Below, in pieces: positions 27,653 to 36,018 of a stretch of DNA of 64,000 nt. Source of the stretch: Roseinatronobacter alkalisoli (GTDB lineage: Bacteria; Pseudomonadota; Alphaproteobacteria; Rhodobacterales; Rhodobacteraceae); contig NZ_JAQZSM010000018.1 of the NCBI RefSeq assembly GCF_028745735.1, positions 26,091 to 90,090 of the forward strand, written 5' to 3'. A program made the position numbers and the translations under genes. The notes beneath the pieces are model-generated. The model was not told the DNA's origin. It was given only the letters and a program-made list of their open reading frames with translations, and did not search any database. Positions within the stretch are counted from its first letter, which is position 1. Each line of letters begins with the position of its first letter.

Positions 27653-28393
27653 TCAGTTCCGCCGCAGGCTTTGCTTTGGTCCGCCGGGTGCATAGGCCAG
27701 CGCGGCCACCGGTTGGCCGCCGACCACATGATCATCGATGATCTGATCCAGCGCTGTCAGTGTCACGCCGCCATAATAGGTGCCTTCGGGCCAGACCTGC
27801 ACAACAGGACCAAGCGCGCAGGGGCCAAGGCAGGATGTACGGCATGACATCATCCCCGGGGCACGACGGCGCAGTTTTTCGGCATCCTGACGTGCGCGCA
27901 ACTGGTGCCACAGCTCGGCCGCGCCTGCGTTCATGCAAGGCCCACCCGTACAGACCAGCACGCGCGCATGGTGGTCGGGCACCTGGGCGGAGTCAGCGGG
28001 CAAGGGCGCAACCGGCACTTCGCGCAGGGGCGGCATGTTCACGCTTGCGACAATAGCAGTGGTCAGATCGCGCAGGGCGGATGACAGGGGCGGCGTCACA
28101 TTGATGACCGGCGCAGGGCCGGACCGTCCTTTTGCCCAACGCTGCACAGTTCTGGCAATCGCGTTCACAGTCGCAGGTTCGGCAGGCAGGGACAGGGGCA
28201 GCACGCGGATTTGCGGGGCCGCATCATAGGTGTCAAGCTGCGCACGCAGGGTGGGTGTGCCCTGTTCGCTGTAGGCCCAGGTCACCTGCCAGTCCGGCAG
28301 CGCAGCCGCCACCGCGTGCGCCATTGCCTTCATGTCAACATGGGCGGGGGCCGCGATGGCCGCCTTGGCCAGCAATATCAGAACGGGTTTCAT
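27653..28393 (-). CDS. CbiX-like domain fused to 2Fe-2S thioredoxin-like ferredoxin domain
   Basis: A 246-residue protein with two parts. Residues 1 to about 125 resemble a CbiX/sirohydrochlorin-chelatase-like half (start VLILLAKAAIAAPAHVDMKAM). Residues about 140-240 look like a thioredoxin-fold 2Fe-2S ferredoxin: VCTGGPCMNAG, then SCRTSCLGPCALGPVVQVWP. Such fusions are known near cobalamin genes. Start ATG 28393 follows AAGGACATTT. It is the last gene of the riboswitch operon, so a role in cobalt or corrinoid metabolism is likely; the reaction is not known. Confidence 0.75.
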   Translation of the reverse strand: MKPVLILLAKAAIAAPAHVDMKAMAHAVAAALPDWQVTWAYSEQGTPTLRAQLDTYDAAPQIRVLPLSLPAEPATVNAIARTVQRWAKGRSGPAPVINVTPPLSSALRDLTTAIVASVNMPPLREVPVAPLPADSAQVPDHHARVLVCTGGPCMNAGAAELWHQLRARQDAEKLRRRAPGMMSCRTSCLGPCALGPVVQVWPEGTYYGGVTLTALDQIIDDHVVGGQPVAALAYAPGGPKQSLRRN

Positions 28394-28403
28394 AAATGTC
28401 CTT

Positions 28404-29180
28404 TCAGGCAGGCAATACAACAAGGGTGCCGCGCGTGGGGTGACGCTGAATCAGCGTCTCAACGCCATAGACCTGCCGGATCCGTGCCGGGGTCAGCACA
28501 TCTTCCGGCCTGCCCTGCGCCACGACACGCCCCGCATCAAGCAGCGCCAGCCGGTCACAGACCATCGCGGCCAGCGTCAGGTCATGCAGCGCCGCAATCA
28601 CGCTGACACCGATCTGGCGCACCAATGTCAGGAACGCCATCTGATGGCGCAGGTCCAGATGGTTCGTCGGCTCATCCAGCACCAGAAGGCGGGGTTGCTG
28701 CACCAGCGCACGACCCAGCAGCACACGCTGCCGCTCGCCCCCGGAAAGGGTCGCAAACAGCCGCCCGGCAAAGGGCCACAGGTTCAGAAGCTGCAAGGCC
28801 GCCGCGATCTGGGCACGGTCATGGGCGCTCTCTGCGGCATGGGCGGATTGATGGGGCGCACGGCCCATGGCGATCACATCCCGCACCGTCAGCGGAAAAT
28901 CGGCGGGCATGTCCTGCAGTACCGCGCCTATGCGCTGCGCACCCCAGCGCGGGCTTTGCGCCCAAAGATCGCTGCCATCCAGCAGCACGCGCCCGATATC
29001 AGGCCGCCGCGCACGGTAGATGGTGCGCAGAAGTGTCGATTTCCCGGCACCATTCGGCCCCAGCAAGCCGACAAATTCACCCGGTCGCACCTGAAGCGAC
29101 ACATCATGCACCAGCGCGCCCCCGCCAACGCGCACGCTGATCTGTTCCAGTTCCAGATGGGCGGGCGGGATAAGCGTCAT
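28404..29180 (-). CDS. ABC transporter ATP-binding protein, FecE/BtuD type (second system)
   Basis: A 258-residue ATPase. Walker A is [12 protein letters not shown] near residue 42, the signature is LSGGERQRVLLGRAL, and Walker B is LLVLDEPTNHLD. It overlaps the permease gene by 4 bp. With the upstream permease and binding protein it forms a complete FecCD-type importer; the riboswitch suggests a corrinoid or cobalt-linked ligand, although the family also moves haem and siderophores. Confidence 0.9.
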   Translation of the reverse strand: MTLIPPAHLELEQISVRVGGGALVHDVSLQVRPGEFVGLLGPNGAGKSTLLRTIYRARRPDIGRVLLDGSDLWAQSPRWGAQRIGAVLQDMPADFPLTVRDVIAMGRAPHQSAHAAESAHDRAQIAAALQLLNLWPFAGRLFATLSGGERQRVLLGRALVQQPRLLVLDEPTNHLDLRHQMAFLTLVRQIGVSVIAALHDLTLAAMVCDRLALLDAGRVVAQGRPEDVLTPARIRQVYGVETLIQRHPTRGTLVVLPA

Positions 29181-30334
29181 CCGCGCATATCCTTCGCGGC
29201 GCGGCGCAAAAGCCAGATGAAGAACGGCCCCCCGATCATCGCGGTGATGATGCCGACCGGCAATTCCAGCGGCGCGATGATCCAGCGTGCAATCAGATCC
29301 GCGCCAATGGCGAAACCTGCACCCAGAAGCGCCACAGCAGGCAACCCATGACGATGATCGGCCCCGACCATCAGCCGCACGATATGCGGCAGGATCAGAC
29401 CGATAAAGCCGATCACCCCGGCCACCGCAACCGTAACACCCGTCAGCGCAGCGCTCAGTACAAACATGGACCGCCGGAACCCTTCGACATCCAGCCCCAG
29501 CGCCGCCGCATTTTCATCGCCTGCCAGAAGCAGGTTCAACCGCCGAGCCTGCAGGATCAGCACCACAAGACCAAGGCAAAGCGCCAGCACCGGAACCGGC
29601 AGCAGCTTCCATTGCGCGCTGGCAAAACTGCCCAGAGTCCAGAACAGCACCCGCGCGGCCAGTTGCGGGTCAGGCGAGGTCAGCACCAGCAGCGAAGTCA
29701 GCGCACTGAATACTGCCGACGTTGCAACCCCCGCAAGAATCAGCCGCGTTGGCGCGATCTGCCCGCCCGTGCGCGCGATCCAGAAAACCAGAGCCAATGT
29801 CACCAACCCGCCCAGAAAGGCCGAAATATGCAGCGTGAAAACCCCGAAGGCTGCAAGCCCGAAGCGCATCGTCAGCACTGCGCCCACCGCCGCGCCTGAC
29901 GACACACCAAGGATGCTTGGTCCTGCCAGCGGGTTGCGCACCAGTGCCTGAATGGTCATGCCAGCAACCGCCAGCGCCGCACCGACCGATGCCGCAAGGA
30001 TCACCCGCGGCATGCGGGTTTGCAGCACGATCACTTCATGCGCGGCACGCCAGTCGCGACTGATCCAGCCATCGCCAAGAACTGCATGGGCAAGAATGCG
30101 CAGAACAGTGCCCGCAGGCACCTGCACCGACCCCAGCATAAGCCCACCCAGCGCGGCACAGATCGCAAGAACTGTATAAGCTGCCATGACCGCCCGGAAC
30201 CGCGCCGCACCGGGCGGGGCAATGGAGTGCGCGGCACCATGGCTACCCGGTCCGGGTGCCCTGCGCAGAACCGCAAGCGCATCATCTGCCTGTGTGGCCG
30301 CAGGCATGGCTTGCGATCCTGCCAAGTCTGTCAT
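29177..30334 (-). CDS. FecCD family ABC transporter permease (second system)
   Basis: A 385-residue permease with about ten hydrophobic helices and family motifs NPLAGPSILGVSSGAAVGA and GFIGLILPHIVRLMVGADHR. The first 45 residues are a soluble extension rich in Ala and Asp that is longer than usual. It overlaps the binding-protein gene by 4 bp at its start and the ATPase gene by 4 bp at its end. Confidence 0.9.
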   Translation of the reverse strand: MTDLAGSQAMPAATQADDALAVLRRAPGPGSHGAAHSIAPPGAARFRAVMAAYTVLAICAALGGLMLGSVQVPAGTVLRILAHAVLGDGWISRDWRAAHEVIVLQTRMPRVILAASVGAALAVAGMTIQALVRNPLAGPSILGVSSGAAVGAVLTMRFGLAAFGVFTLHISAFLGGLVTLALVFWIARTGGQIAPTRLILAGVATSAVFSALTSLLVLTSPDPQLAARVLFWTLGSFASAQWKLLPVPVLALCLGLVVLILQARRLNLLLAGDENAAALGLDVEGFRRSMFVLSAALTGVTVAVAGVIGFIGLILPHIVRLMVGADHRHGLPAVALLGAGFAIGADLIARWIIAPLELPVGIITAMIGGPFFIWLLRRAAKDMRG

Positions 30335-31308
30335 TGCGCGAAGCGCTCGGGGTGCAGAAGCCGCGCCAGTTCTTCCACTGCACGGACAGATGACGGGCCG
30401 GGCTGGCCTGTCGCCGAACTGACCGGGTGAAAGCGCCCTTCGCGCACGGCGGTCACATCTGCCATGGCAGGAAAACTGCTGAGCAGTTCAATCCGTGCAC
30501 CCGCGATATCCGCGCGGGGATCGGCGACGACCTGTCCGGCCTCCGTCAGGGAATAGAAGACAACGATATGCGCGGGGTCACGCTCGACGATATTTTCCCA
30601 TGACACTGTTCCATAGCGCATCTCAATATCGCCAAAAATATGCGCGCCGCCCGCGCGCGTGACAATCGAATGAAGCATTGTGTTGCCAAGCGCGGCACGG
30701 GGGGGCGCGTCACCACCATTATAGATGAACACATGCACAGGTTCGGCCCCGTCCAGCGCCGCATCCACAGCGTCAAGCCGGGCCTGCAACCCCTCTATCA
30801 GCGCCTCGGCACGGTCCGGAACGCCAAAGATTGCCGCAACATCGCGCAGTTCCTGCCAGAGGTTGGAAAAGTCAAACCTGCCCAGATTGCACCCTTCTGT
30901 TGCCAGTCGTGTGGTCATGCCCAGATCATGCAACTGGTCGCGGGTGTGCCAGCGTTCGGAAAACCCGTCCGGATAGCCCGCATAGACGAAATCGGCCTCC
31001 ACCTCGATCAGTTGCTCGGTTGTGGCGATCAGGGGTGACAGGACCGGGATGCGGGCGTAGCTTTCGGCGTATTCCGGGCCGATTTCCAGATTGCCCATAT
31101 AGGACGTGCCGACCAAATGCTCTTGCAGCCCAAGGGCCAACATGATTTCAGTCGCGTTATTCGATAATGTCACTGCGCGTTGCGGCGGGGCCTCGAATAC
31201 TGTCGTGACATCACAATTCACATCCGTATGCGGAAAGCGGTCAAGGGCCAGCACGGGCACGGCCAGCGACGTGAATGCAGCACCGAACAGAAGGGCGCGT
31301 AAGCTCAT
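30331..31308 (-). CDS. ABC transporter substrate-binding protein, BtuF-like (second system)
   Basis: A 325-residue periplasmic binding protein with a signal peptide ending near residue 21 (AVPVLALDRFPHTD). It has the helical-backbone BtuF/FhuD layout: QRAVTLSNNATEIMLALGLQEHLVG, then VEADFVYAGYPDGFSE. ATG 31308 is chosen because it overlaps the stop of the LLM gene (ATGA); the longer ORF from 31482 runs inside that gene. Confidence 0.88.
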   Translation of the reverse strand: MSLRALLFGAAFTSLAVPVLALDRFPHTDVNCDVTTVFEAPPQRAVTLSNNATEIMLALGLQEHLVGTSYMGNLEIGPEYAESYARIPVLSPLIATTEQLIEVEADFVYAGYPDGFSERWHTRDQLHDLGMTTRLATEGCNLGRFDFSNLWQELRDVAAIFGVPDRAEALIEGLQARLDAVDAALDGAEPVHVFIYNGGDAPPRAALGNTMLHSIVTRAGGAHIFGDIEMRYGTVSWENIVERDPAHIVVFYSLTEAGQVVADPRADIAGARIELLSSFPAMADVTAVREGRFHPVSSATGQPGPSSVRAVEELARLLHPERFAQ

Positions 31309-32342
31309 AGGCAGATTTCCTTTGTCATGGCGGGGGACGTCAGCGCAGGCAGAACCTGCGCCGCAAAAAGCCGCATGGCGGCGCGCGCCTGCGGAACGGG
31401 AATTGCGCCATTGGCGCTGAAAAACGCCCGGATCGACCCTGTGTGCAACTGCGCGGATAAATCCAGAATCTGCGCAGTGCAATCATCCGGCGTGCCCGCA
31501 ATGGCGTGCCCTTCCAGCATCTGGGCGCGGCTGCGCGGGACCGGGGGCGGATTGCCCGCAGCGATGGCGCGGGCCGCGCGGTTTTCATTCAGCCGATGCG
31601 TCAGCGCGTCCAGCTGCGCCAGTGCTGTGCCCCGGTCGCGGTCAATCAACACATACCGCGACAGAGAGGACGCATGTAGCGGCCCCACGCCCTGCCCATG
31701 CCGGGCCAGTGCCGCGCGATAGGGGGCGAACTGGCGCCCCTCATTGGGTTCCAGCGAATACAGCAGTGGCAGGGCGTGGCGTGCGGCAAGGTCAATATTA
31801 TCCGGCGCGACCGCCGCCATATAGACCGGGGGGTGGGGGCGTTGCACGCAGGGCGGGCCGACGGATACATTGTCAAAACGCCAGAAGGAGCCGTCATGAC
31901 TGACATTGCCTTGTGTCCACGCCATGCGCAGGATGTCCAGCGCGGCGGCGAAACGCGGGCGGGCCTCATCCGGGTTCAGACCCAGCGCGCGGAACGTATC
32001 CGGGCTGGTCCCGCGCCCCACCCCCACATCCAGCCGCCCGCCCGATTGTCGGTCCAGTTGCGCCACTTGTTCTGCAAGCAGCAGCGGATGATAAAGCGGC
32101 AGCACCAGAATGGATGTGCCAAAGCGAAGGCGTTCAGTCACAGCCAGAATCGCGGCCCCCAGCAGCAATGTGGACGGATGGGGCAGCCGATTGCGGTCGA
32201 AATGGAATTCGTTGAACCAGATCCCGCCAAACCCCAGCGCATCGGCTTCGCGCGCCAGCGCAATCAGGTCGGCATGATCACCAAGCCCCCCTTCGCGGGC
32301 AAATCCGGCAAGGTCAACGCGGATGCGCCCCGACATGTTCAT
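31305..32342 (-). CDS. LLM class flavin-dependent oxidoreductase in the cobalamin operon
   Basis: A 345-residue luciferase-like monooxygenase (TIM-barrel, F420 or FMN dependent). Family motifs: ADALGFGGIWFNEFHF near residue 35, TERLRFGTSILVLPLYHPLLLAEQ near 70, and GRLDVGVGRGTSPDTFRALG near 105. It is coupled by ATGA overlaps between the ATPase of the first ABC system and the binding protein of the second. No established cobalamin enzyme belongs to this family, so the role is open; it might modify an imported corrinoid, a lower ligand or another cofactor (inference). Confidence 0.88.
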   Translation of the reverse strand: MNMSGRIRVDLAGFAREGGLGDHADLIALAREADALGFGGIWFNEFHFDRNRLPHPSTLLLGAAILAVTERLRFGTSILVLPLYHPLLLAEQVAQLDRQSGGRLDVGVGRGTSPDTFRALGLNPDEARPRFAAALDILRMAWTQGNVSHDGSFWRFDNVSVGPPCVQRPHPPVYMAAVAPDNIDLAARHALPLLYSLEPNEGRQFAPYRAALARHGQGVGPLHASSLSRYVLIDRDRGTALAQLDALTHRLNENRAARAIAAGNPPPVPRSRAQMLEGHAIAGTPDDCTAQILDLSAQLHTGSIRAFFSANGAIPVPQARAAMRLFAAQVLPALTSPAMTKEICL

Positions 32343-33109
32343 GTTGCCGCCAGCGGCAGAACAACCGGCACGCCATTCAGTTCTGTGACCATCGCATCCA
32401 CCCCATAGGCCGCGCGTACTGTCGCAGGTGTCAGCGCGGCGCCCCCCGCGCCTTCGGCCAGCACGCGCCCTTGTTGCATCAGAACTGTCCGCGTCGAAAA
32501 GCGCGCCGCCATCGACAGGTCATGGATGGCGACCAGAACGCCAATCCGCCCGGTTGCCGCCAGATCGGACAGGAAACGTAACGCGAAAAGCTGATGCCCG
32601 ATATCCAGCGCGCTGGTGGGTTCATCCAGCACCAGAAGCGGCGTTTCCTGTGCCAGCGCGCGCGCCAGCATGACGCGCTGGCGTTCGCCGCCACTCAGCG
32701 CGTCCATGCTGCGAAAAGCCAGATTGTCCAGTTGCAGTTGCGCGATTGCCCATTCCGTCACCGCCAGATCGCGGCGGGCGGGACGGGTTCCCATATGCGG
32801 GGTGCGCCCCATCAGCACTGTCTGGAATACGCTGACCGGAAACCCCTCGGGCGGGGCCTGCGGCACATAGGCGATCAGGCGCGCCCTGTCACGCGCGGCG
32901 CTGCGCATCATGTCACGCCCTGCGCAGTGAATTTGCCCTGCGCGCAGATGGTGATAACCCAGTATCGCCTTGACCAGTGTGGACTTGCCCGCGCCATTGG
33001 GTCCGACCAGTCCCACCATTTCACCCTGTGCAACGGTGACCGACACATCGTCCAGCACTGCCCGTCCCCCTGCCGTAACCGTCAGGTTCCTTGCATCCAA
33101 CGTGATCAT
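32339..33109 (-). CDS. ABC transporter ATP-binding protein, FecE/BtuD type (first system)
   Basis: A 256-residue ATPase with Walker [13 protein letters not shown] near residue 38, signature LSGGERQRVMLARAL, and Walker B LLVLDEPTSALD. ATGA overlaps link it to the permease before it and the LLM gene after it. It is paralogous to the ATPase at 28404-29180 but clearly diverged. Confidence 0.9.
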   Translation of the reverse strand: MITLDARNLTVTAGGRAVLDDVSVTVAQGEMVGLVGPNGAGKSTLVKAILGYHHLRAGQIHCAGRDMMRSAARDRARLIAYVPQAPPEGFPVSVFQTVLMGRTPHMGTRPARRDLAVTEWAIAQLQLDNLAFRSMDALSGGERQRVMLARALAQETPLLVLDEPTSALDIGHQLFALRFLSDLAATGRIGVLVAIHDLSMAARFSTRTVLMQQGRVLAEGAGGAALTPATVRAAYGVDAMVTELNGVPVVLPLAAT

Positions 33110-34242
33110 GCGTAATTCGTCCTTTGGCGCGACAGGATCAGATGCAGGAATAACGGCACCCCGACAAAGGCAACCACAATACCGACAGGAACCACGACCG
33201 GTGCGAAGGCCAGCCGCCCGATGGTGTCAGCGGCCAGCAGCAGCGCAGCCCCTGTGATTGCGGCAAAGGGCAGCAGATAGCGATGGTCACCCCCGATCAT
33301 CATGCGCGCCACATGCGGGCCGATCAGCCCGACGAAGCCTATAACCCCAAGGAAACTGATAACCGAGGCCGCAGCAACAACCGCCAGCACAATGGCCATG
33401 GCGCGCAGCCGCGCCACATGGACACCCAGCGAATGCGCAACGTCGTCCCCTGCGACCGTCAGCACGTTCAGTTTCCACGCCTGCGCCTGCATCACCGGCA
33501 GAACAACTGCCAGAACACCCGCACAGATGACCACGGCGGGCCAGCGCACGCCGTTCAAGCTGCCAAATGTCCAGTGAACCACCCTTGCAAGTTGCTGTTC
33601 GGTTGCAATGAACTGCACGGCTGCGGTCATGGCACTGAACAGATACATCAGCGCGATGCCGGTCAGGATCATCGCCTGCGGCCCCATATTGCGCCACCAA
33701 CTCATTGAAAATACTGCTGTGGCAGCGATCAGCGCGAATACAAACGCTGTCAGTGGAATGAAATAGATGCCCGCACCGGTCAGTCCGACCCCGAACATGA
33801 TCGCGACCGCCGCACCGAAAGCCGCAGCAGACGACACGCCGATAGTATAGGGGCTGACCAACGGGTTGCGTGTGATGGCCTGCATCAGCACCCCCGCCAC
33901 CGACAGTGCCGCCCCGGCAATCATGGCCATCACCACGCGCGGCAGGCGCAAATGCAGCAGCACCAGTTCCGACTGGGCATCAAGCGACGCACTGATCGCA
34001 CCGAAACTTGCATGCGATGCGATGACGCGCAGCAGGTCGGCCATTCCGGTTTCATGGATGCCCCGCACTGTCACCGACAATGCCGCGCCCATCAGCAGCA
34101 CAAAGGCACAGGCAATTATCGCCAGCCGGGTTGTCCGGCTGGCAAGATAGCGCGCGCCAAGACTGTCCGCCCCGACCGGCAGTTCCACCTGGTCCGGCGA
34201 TATGCTTTGCATCGGCGGAACTGCCGGCGTTGCGCGGGTCAT
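33106..34242 (-). CDS. FecCD family ABC transporter permease (first system)
   Basis: A 378-residue permease with the family motifs RNPLVSPYTIGVSSAAAFGA and IGFVGLIGPHVARMMIGGDHR and about ten helices. The start is ATG 34242, overlapping the binding-protein stop by 4 bp; the longer ORF from 34362 lies inside that gene. Confidence 0.9.
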   Translation of the reverse strand: MTRATPAVPPMQSISPDQVELPVGADSLGARYLASRTTRLAIIACAFVLLMGAALSVTVRGIHETGMADLLRVIASHASFGAISASLDAQSELVLLHLRLPRVVMAMIAGAALSVAGVLMQAITRNPLVSPYTIGVSSAAAFGAAVAIMFGVGLTGAGIYFIPLTAFVFALIAATAVFSMSWWRNMGPQAMILTGIALMYLFSAMTAAVQFIATEQQLARVVHWTFGSLNGVRWPAVVICAGVLAVVLPVMQAQAWKLNVLTVAGDDVAHSLGVHVARLRAMAIVLAVVAAASVISFLGVIGFVGLIGPHVARMMIGGDHRYLLPFAAITGAALLLAADTIGRLAFAPVVVPVGIVVAFVGVPLFLHLILSRQRTNYA

Positions 34243-35288
34243 GGTTGGAACTGGCCCCTGTGGGTCATGCCGGATTGATAAGGCAGGCCCTGAAACTCCT
34301 CTATCCAGACGCGCATGGCATCTTCGGGGTCGATATCTGCAAACAGGTCCGGATGCGCCCATTTTGCGATCTGAAGCGCGCCTGTGATCTTGGACGCGCC
34401 GCCAGCCAGATAGTAATTGACCAGATGCACATTGCCCGCGTCCCAGGCAGGTGTTGCGCGGATTTCCTCGCGGGTGGAAAGCTCGGCCCAGGCCGCCGCA
34501 TAGATATCCGCCGGAATTGACTCATACGCGCCGGGCACCAATCTGAAAATCAGGTCAGGGCTGCGGCTGACCAGTTCCTCCGGGTCAATGGTGAAGGCGT
34601 TGACATTCCCGCGCGACGCCGGTTCGGCAGCGATATCGATGCTGCCAAAGACATTGAGCGCCCCACCCTGCAGCGCCATGTCATGCCAGCCAGACCCCGG
34701 CGTGACTGTGACCAGCGGGCGCGTTTCCTCAATGTAAATGCTTGCTGGTTCTACCCCGGCAAGGCGTTCCTCCAACAAGGTCAGATACCCGGTATAGAAA
34801 TCATTAAGTGCCTGCGCGCGTTCGGGCGCGTCAAACAGATCGCCCATCAATGTCACATTTTCCACATGCTTGGTCGCATCCCAGGCGGTGATAACCATGA
34901 CCGGAATGCCGAATGGTTCAAGCTGCGCTGCCGCTTCTTCCCATGCGCCGTTACGCGGCAGGATGACGATATCGGGCCGGGCGGCAACAATCGCTTCGTA
35001 ATTGGGCGCAGCCTGTCCGGCGCCGACAATCATGTCAGCGTTCAGTTCCGGCCAATAAGGCGGATCGCGATACGTACTCTGATCGATCCCAACAACGCGG
35101 TCCATCGCCCTTAGCGCGCGGGCGAATTCGACCCCATAGCGGTTGAAGATGACGGCGCGTTCGACAGGCAGTTGCACCGCAACATCGCGGCCCATATCGT
35201 CGATGAAAGTGGTGGTCTGCGCCTGCGCTATGGACCATGACAATGGAAGGGCAAGCAGCGCACTCAGGCACAGGGGTCTGAAGAACAT
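34239..35288 (-). CDS. ABC transporter substrate-binding protein, BtuF-like (first system)
   Basis: A 349-residue periplasmic binding protein. The signal peptide ends near residue 24 (WSIAQAQTTTF), then TFIDDMGRDVAVQLPVERAV, the usual start of FecB/BtuF-type binding proteins, and YEAIVAARPDIVILP near residue 105. It is the first large gene after the cobalamin riboswitch, so uptake of cobalamin, cobinamide or a related corrinoid is the best guess. A short ORF overlaps its start. Confidence 0.9.
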   Translation of the reverse strand: MFFRPLCLSALLALPLSWSIAQAQTTTFIDDMGRDVAVQLPVERAVIFNRYGVEFARALRAMDRVVGIDQSTYRDPPYWPELNADMIVGAGQAAPNYEAIVAARPDIVILPRNGAWEEAAAQLEPFGIPVMVITAWDATKHVENVTLMGDLFDAPERAQALNDFYTGYLTLLEERLAGVEPASIYIEETRPLVTVTPGSGWHDMALQGGALNVFGSIDIAAEPASRGNVNAFTIDPEELVSRSPDLIFRLVPGAYESIPADIYAAAWAELSTREEIRATPAWDAGNVHLVNYYLAGGASKITGALQIAKWAHPDLFADIDPEDAMRVWIEEFQGLPYQSGMTHRGQFQP

Positions 35289-35389
35289 CGGGAACCTCGA
35301 TCAGCACAAAGCCGGGCGCGGACCAGCCGTCGGGACATCAGGGCCAGATATTGCGCGTCCAGATTGTCGGACGTGATGTCTTCTGCCAT
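35264..35389 (-). CDS. Candidate 41-residue small protein directly after the riboswitch
   Basis: An ORF with a good ribosome site (GAAGGA, 4-5 bp before an in-frame-blocked ATG and 9 bp before ATG 35389) encoding MAEDITSDNLDAQYLAL at its start, then an Arg/Cys-rich tail. It overlaps the start of the binding-protein gene by 25 bp, so it may be a translation-coupling leader rather than a functional protein. No family recognised. Confidence 0.4.
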   Translation of the reverse strand: MAEDITSDNLDAQYLALMSRRLVRARLCADRGSRCSSDPCA

Positions 35390-35434
35390 GCCATTCCTTC
35401 AGCCGGGCACCTCGCCGGCGGTTACGGTTATGCC

Positions 35435-35605
35435 ATAGGCAGGTCTCCTGGCTCACGGCTCGAACGGTATCAGGTCCCTTCCCGGCTATGCCAGTGGCTT
35501 GACCCAAACCTTGCCGCCTACAGTTGCGAGGGCAGCTACAGATGACGGGCTACGCCCGATCCTGTATTCCCTATTAATCCGCAGATGCGGAACCTTGGCA
35601 GCCCA
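35435..35605 (-). ncRNA. Cobalamin (AdoCbl-type) riboswitch
   Basis: Read on the minus strand, the conserved blocks occur in order: AAGGTTCC, TTAATAGGGAAT, GTAGCTGCCCTCGCAACTGT, CAAGCCACTGG, GCCGGGAAGGG and finally the B12 box GCCAGGAGACCTGCC (35452-35438). The region ends about 45 nt before the first start codon. A short GCCGG/CCGGC hairpin (minus strand, 35420-35403) sits just before the GAAGGA ribosome site, so control may be translational. It would shut the downstream operon when cobalamin is plentiful. Confidence 0.93.
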
Positions 35606-35761
35606 AACCGTACCCGACCCGGGGGTGCCTGTCCATGCGCATTCGTGCGCGCAGATCCGGAATAGCCGGTCCCGGCATGAACTGGCGTCCACGGACAAGG
35701 CGCGTGCCTTCCGGGCCACGTTCCGCCTGAAAACATGATCCGGTGGTTCTGCGCAGCCGCT

Positions 35762-36018
35762 TCAGGCCGACACGGATTGCACCGGGCGGCAATAGCCCAT
35801 TTTCAGCAACCACATGACATGCGCGATGGCCGCTTCGTCACCGCATCCGGTCCGCGCATCCAGATGCGCGCTCAACTGCGCCAGGGATTGCGGCTTTTGT
35901 TTCAAAATGGATAACAAGAAACGCAAGGAAGCGGCCGAATGCAGACCGGTGGCACAAAAATAGGCCGCAACGGGCCGGTTCCACGAACCGCTGAACGGCT
36001 CCGTTAACAAGATCCTGG
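35762..36018 (-). pseudogene. 3' fragment of an unidentified gene cut by the IS6-family element
   Basis: About 85 codons remain open from the element's end at 36018 to a stop at 35762, reading LTEPFSGSWNRPVAAYF then a helical stretch ending MGYCRPVQSVSA. The frame enters from inside the IS boundary with no ribosome site, so the 5' part is missing. No family could be named; the remaining part may be a winged-helix-like C-terminal domain. Confidence 0.5.

Noticed and set aside
28332..29351. 339-codon plus-strand ORF
   Set aside because: Antisense to the ATPase and permease genes of the cobalamin operon, which have full Walker motifs.
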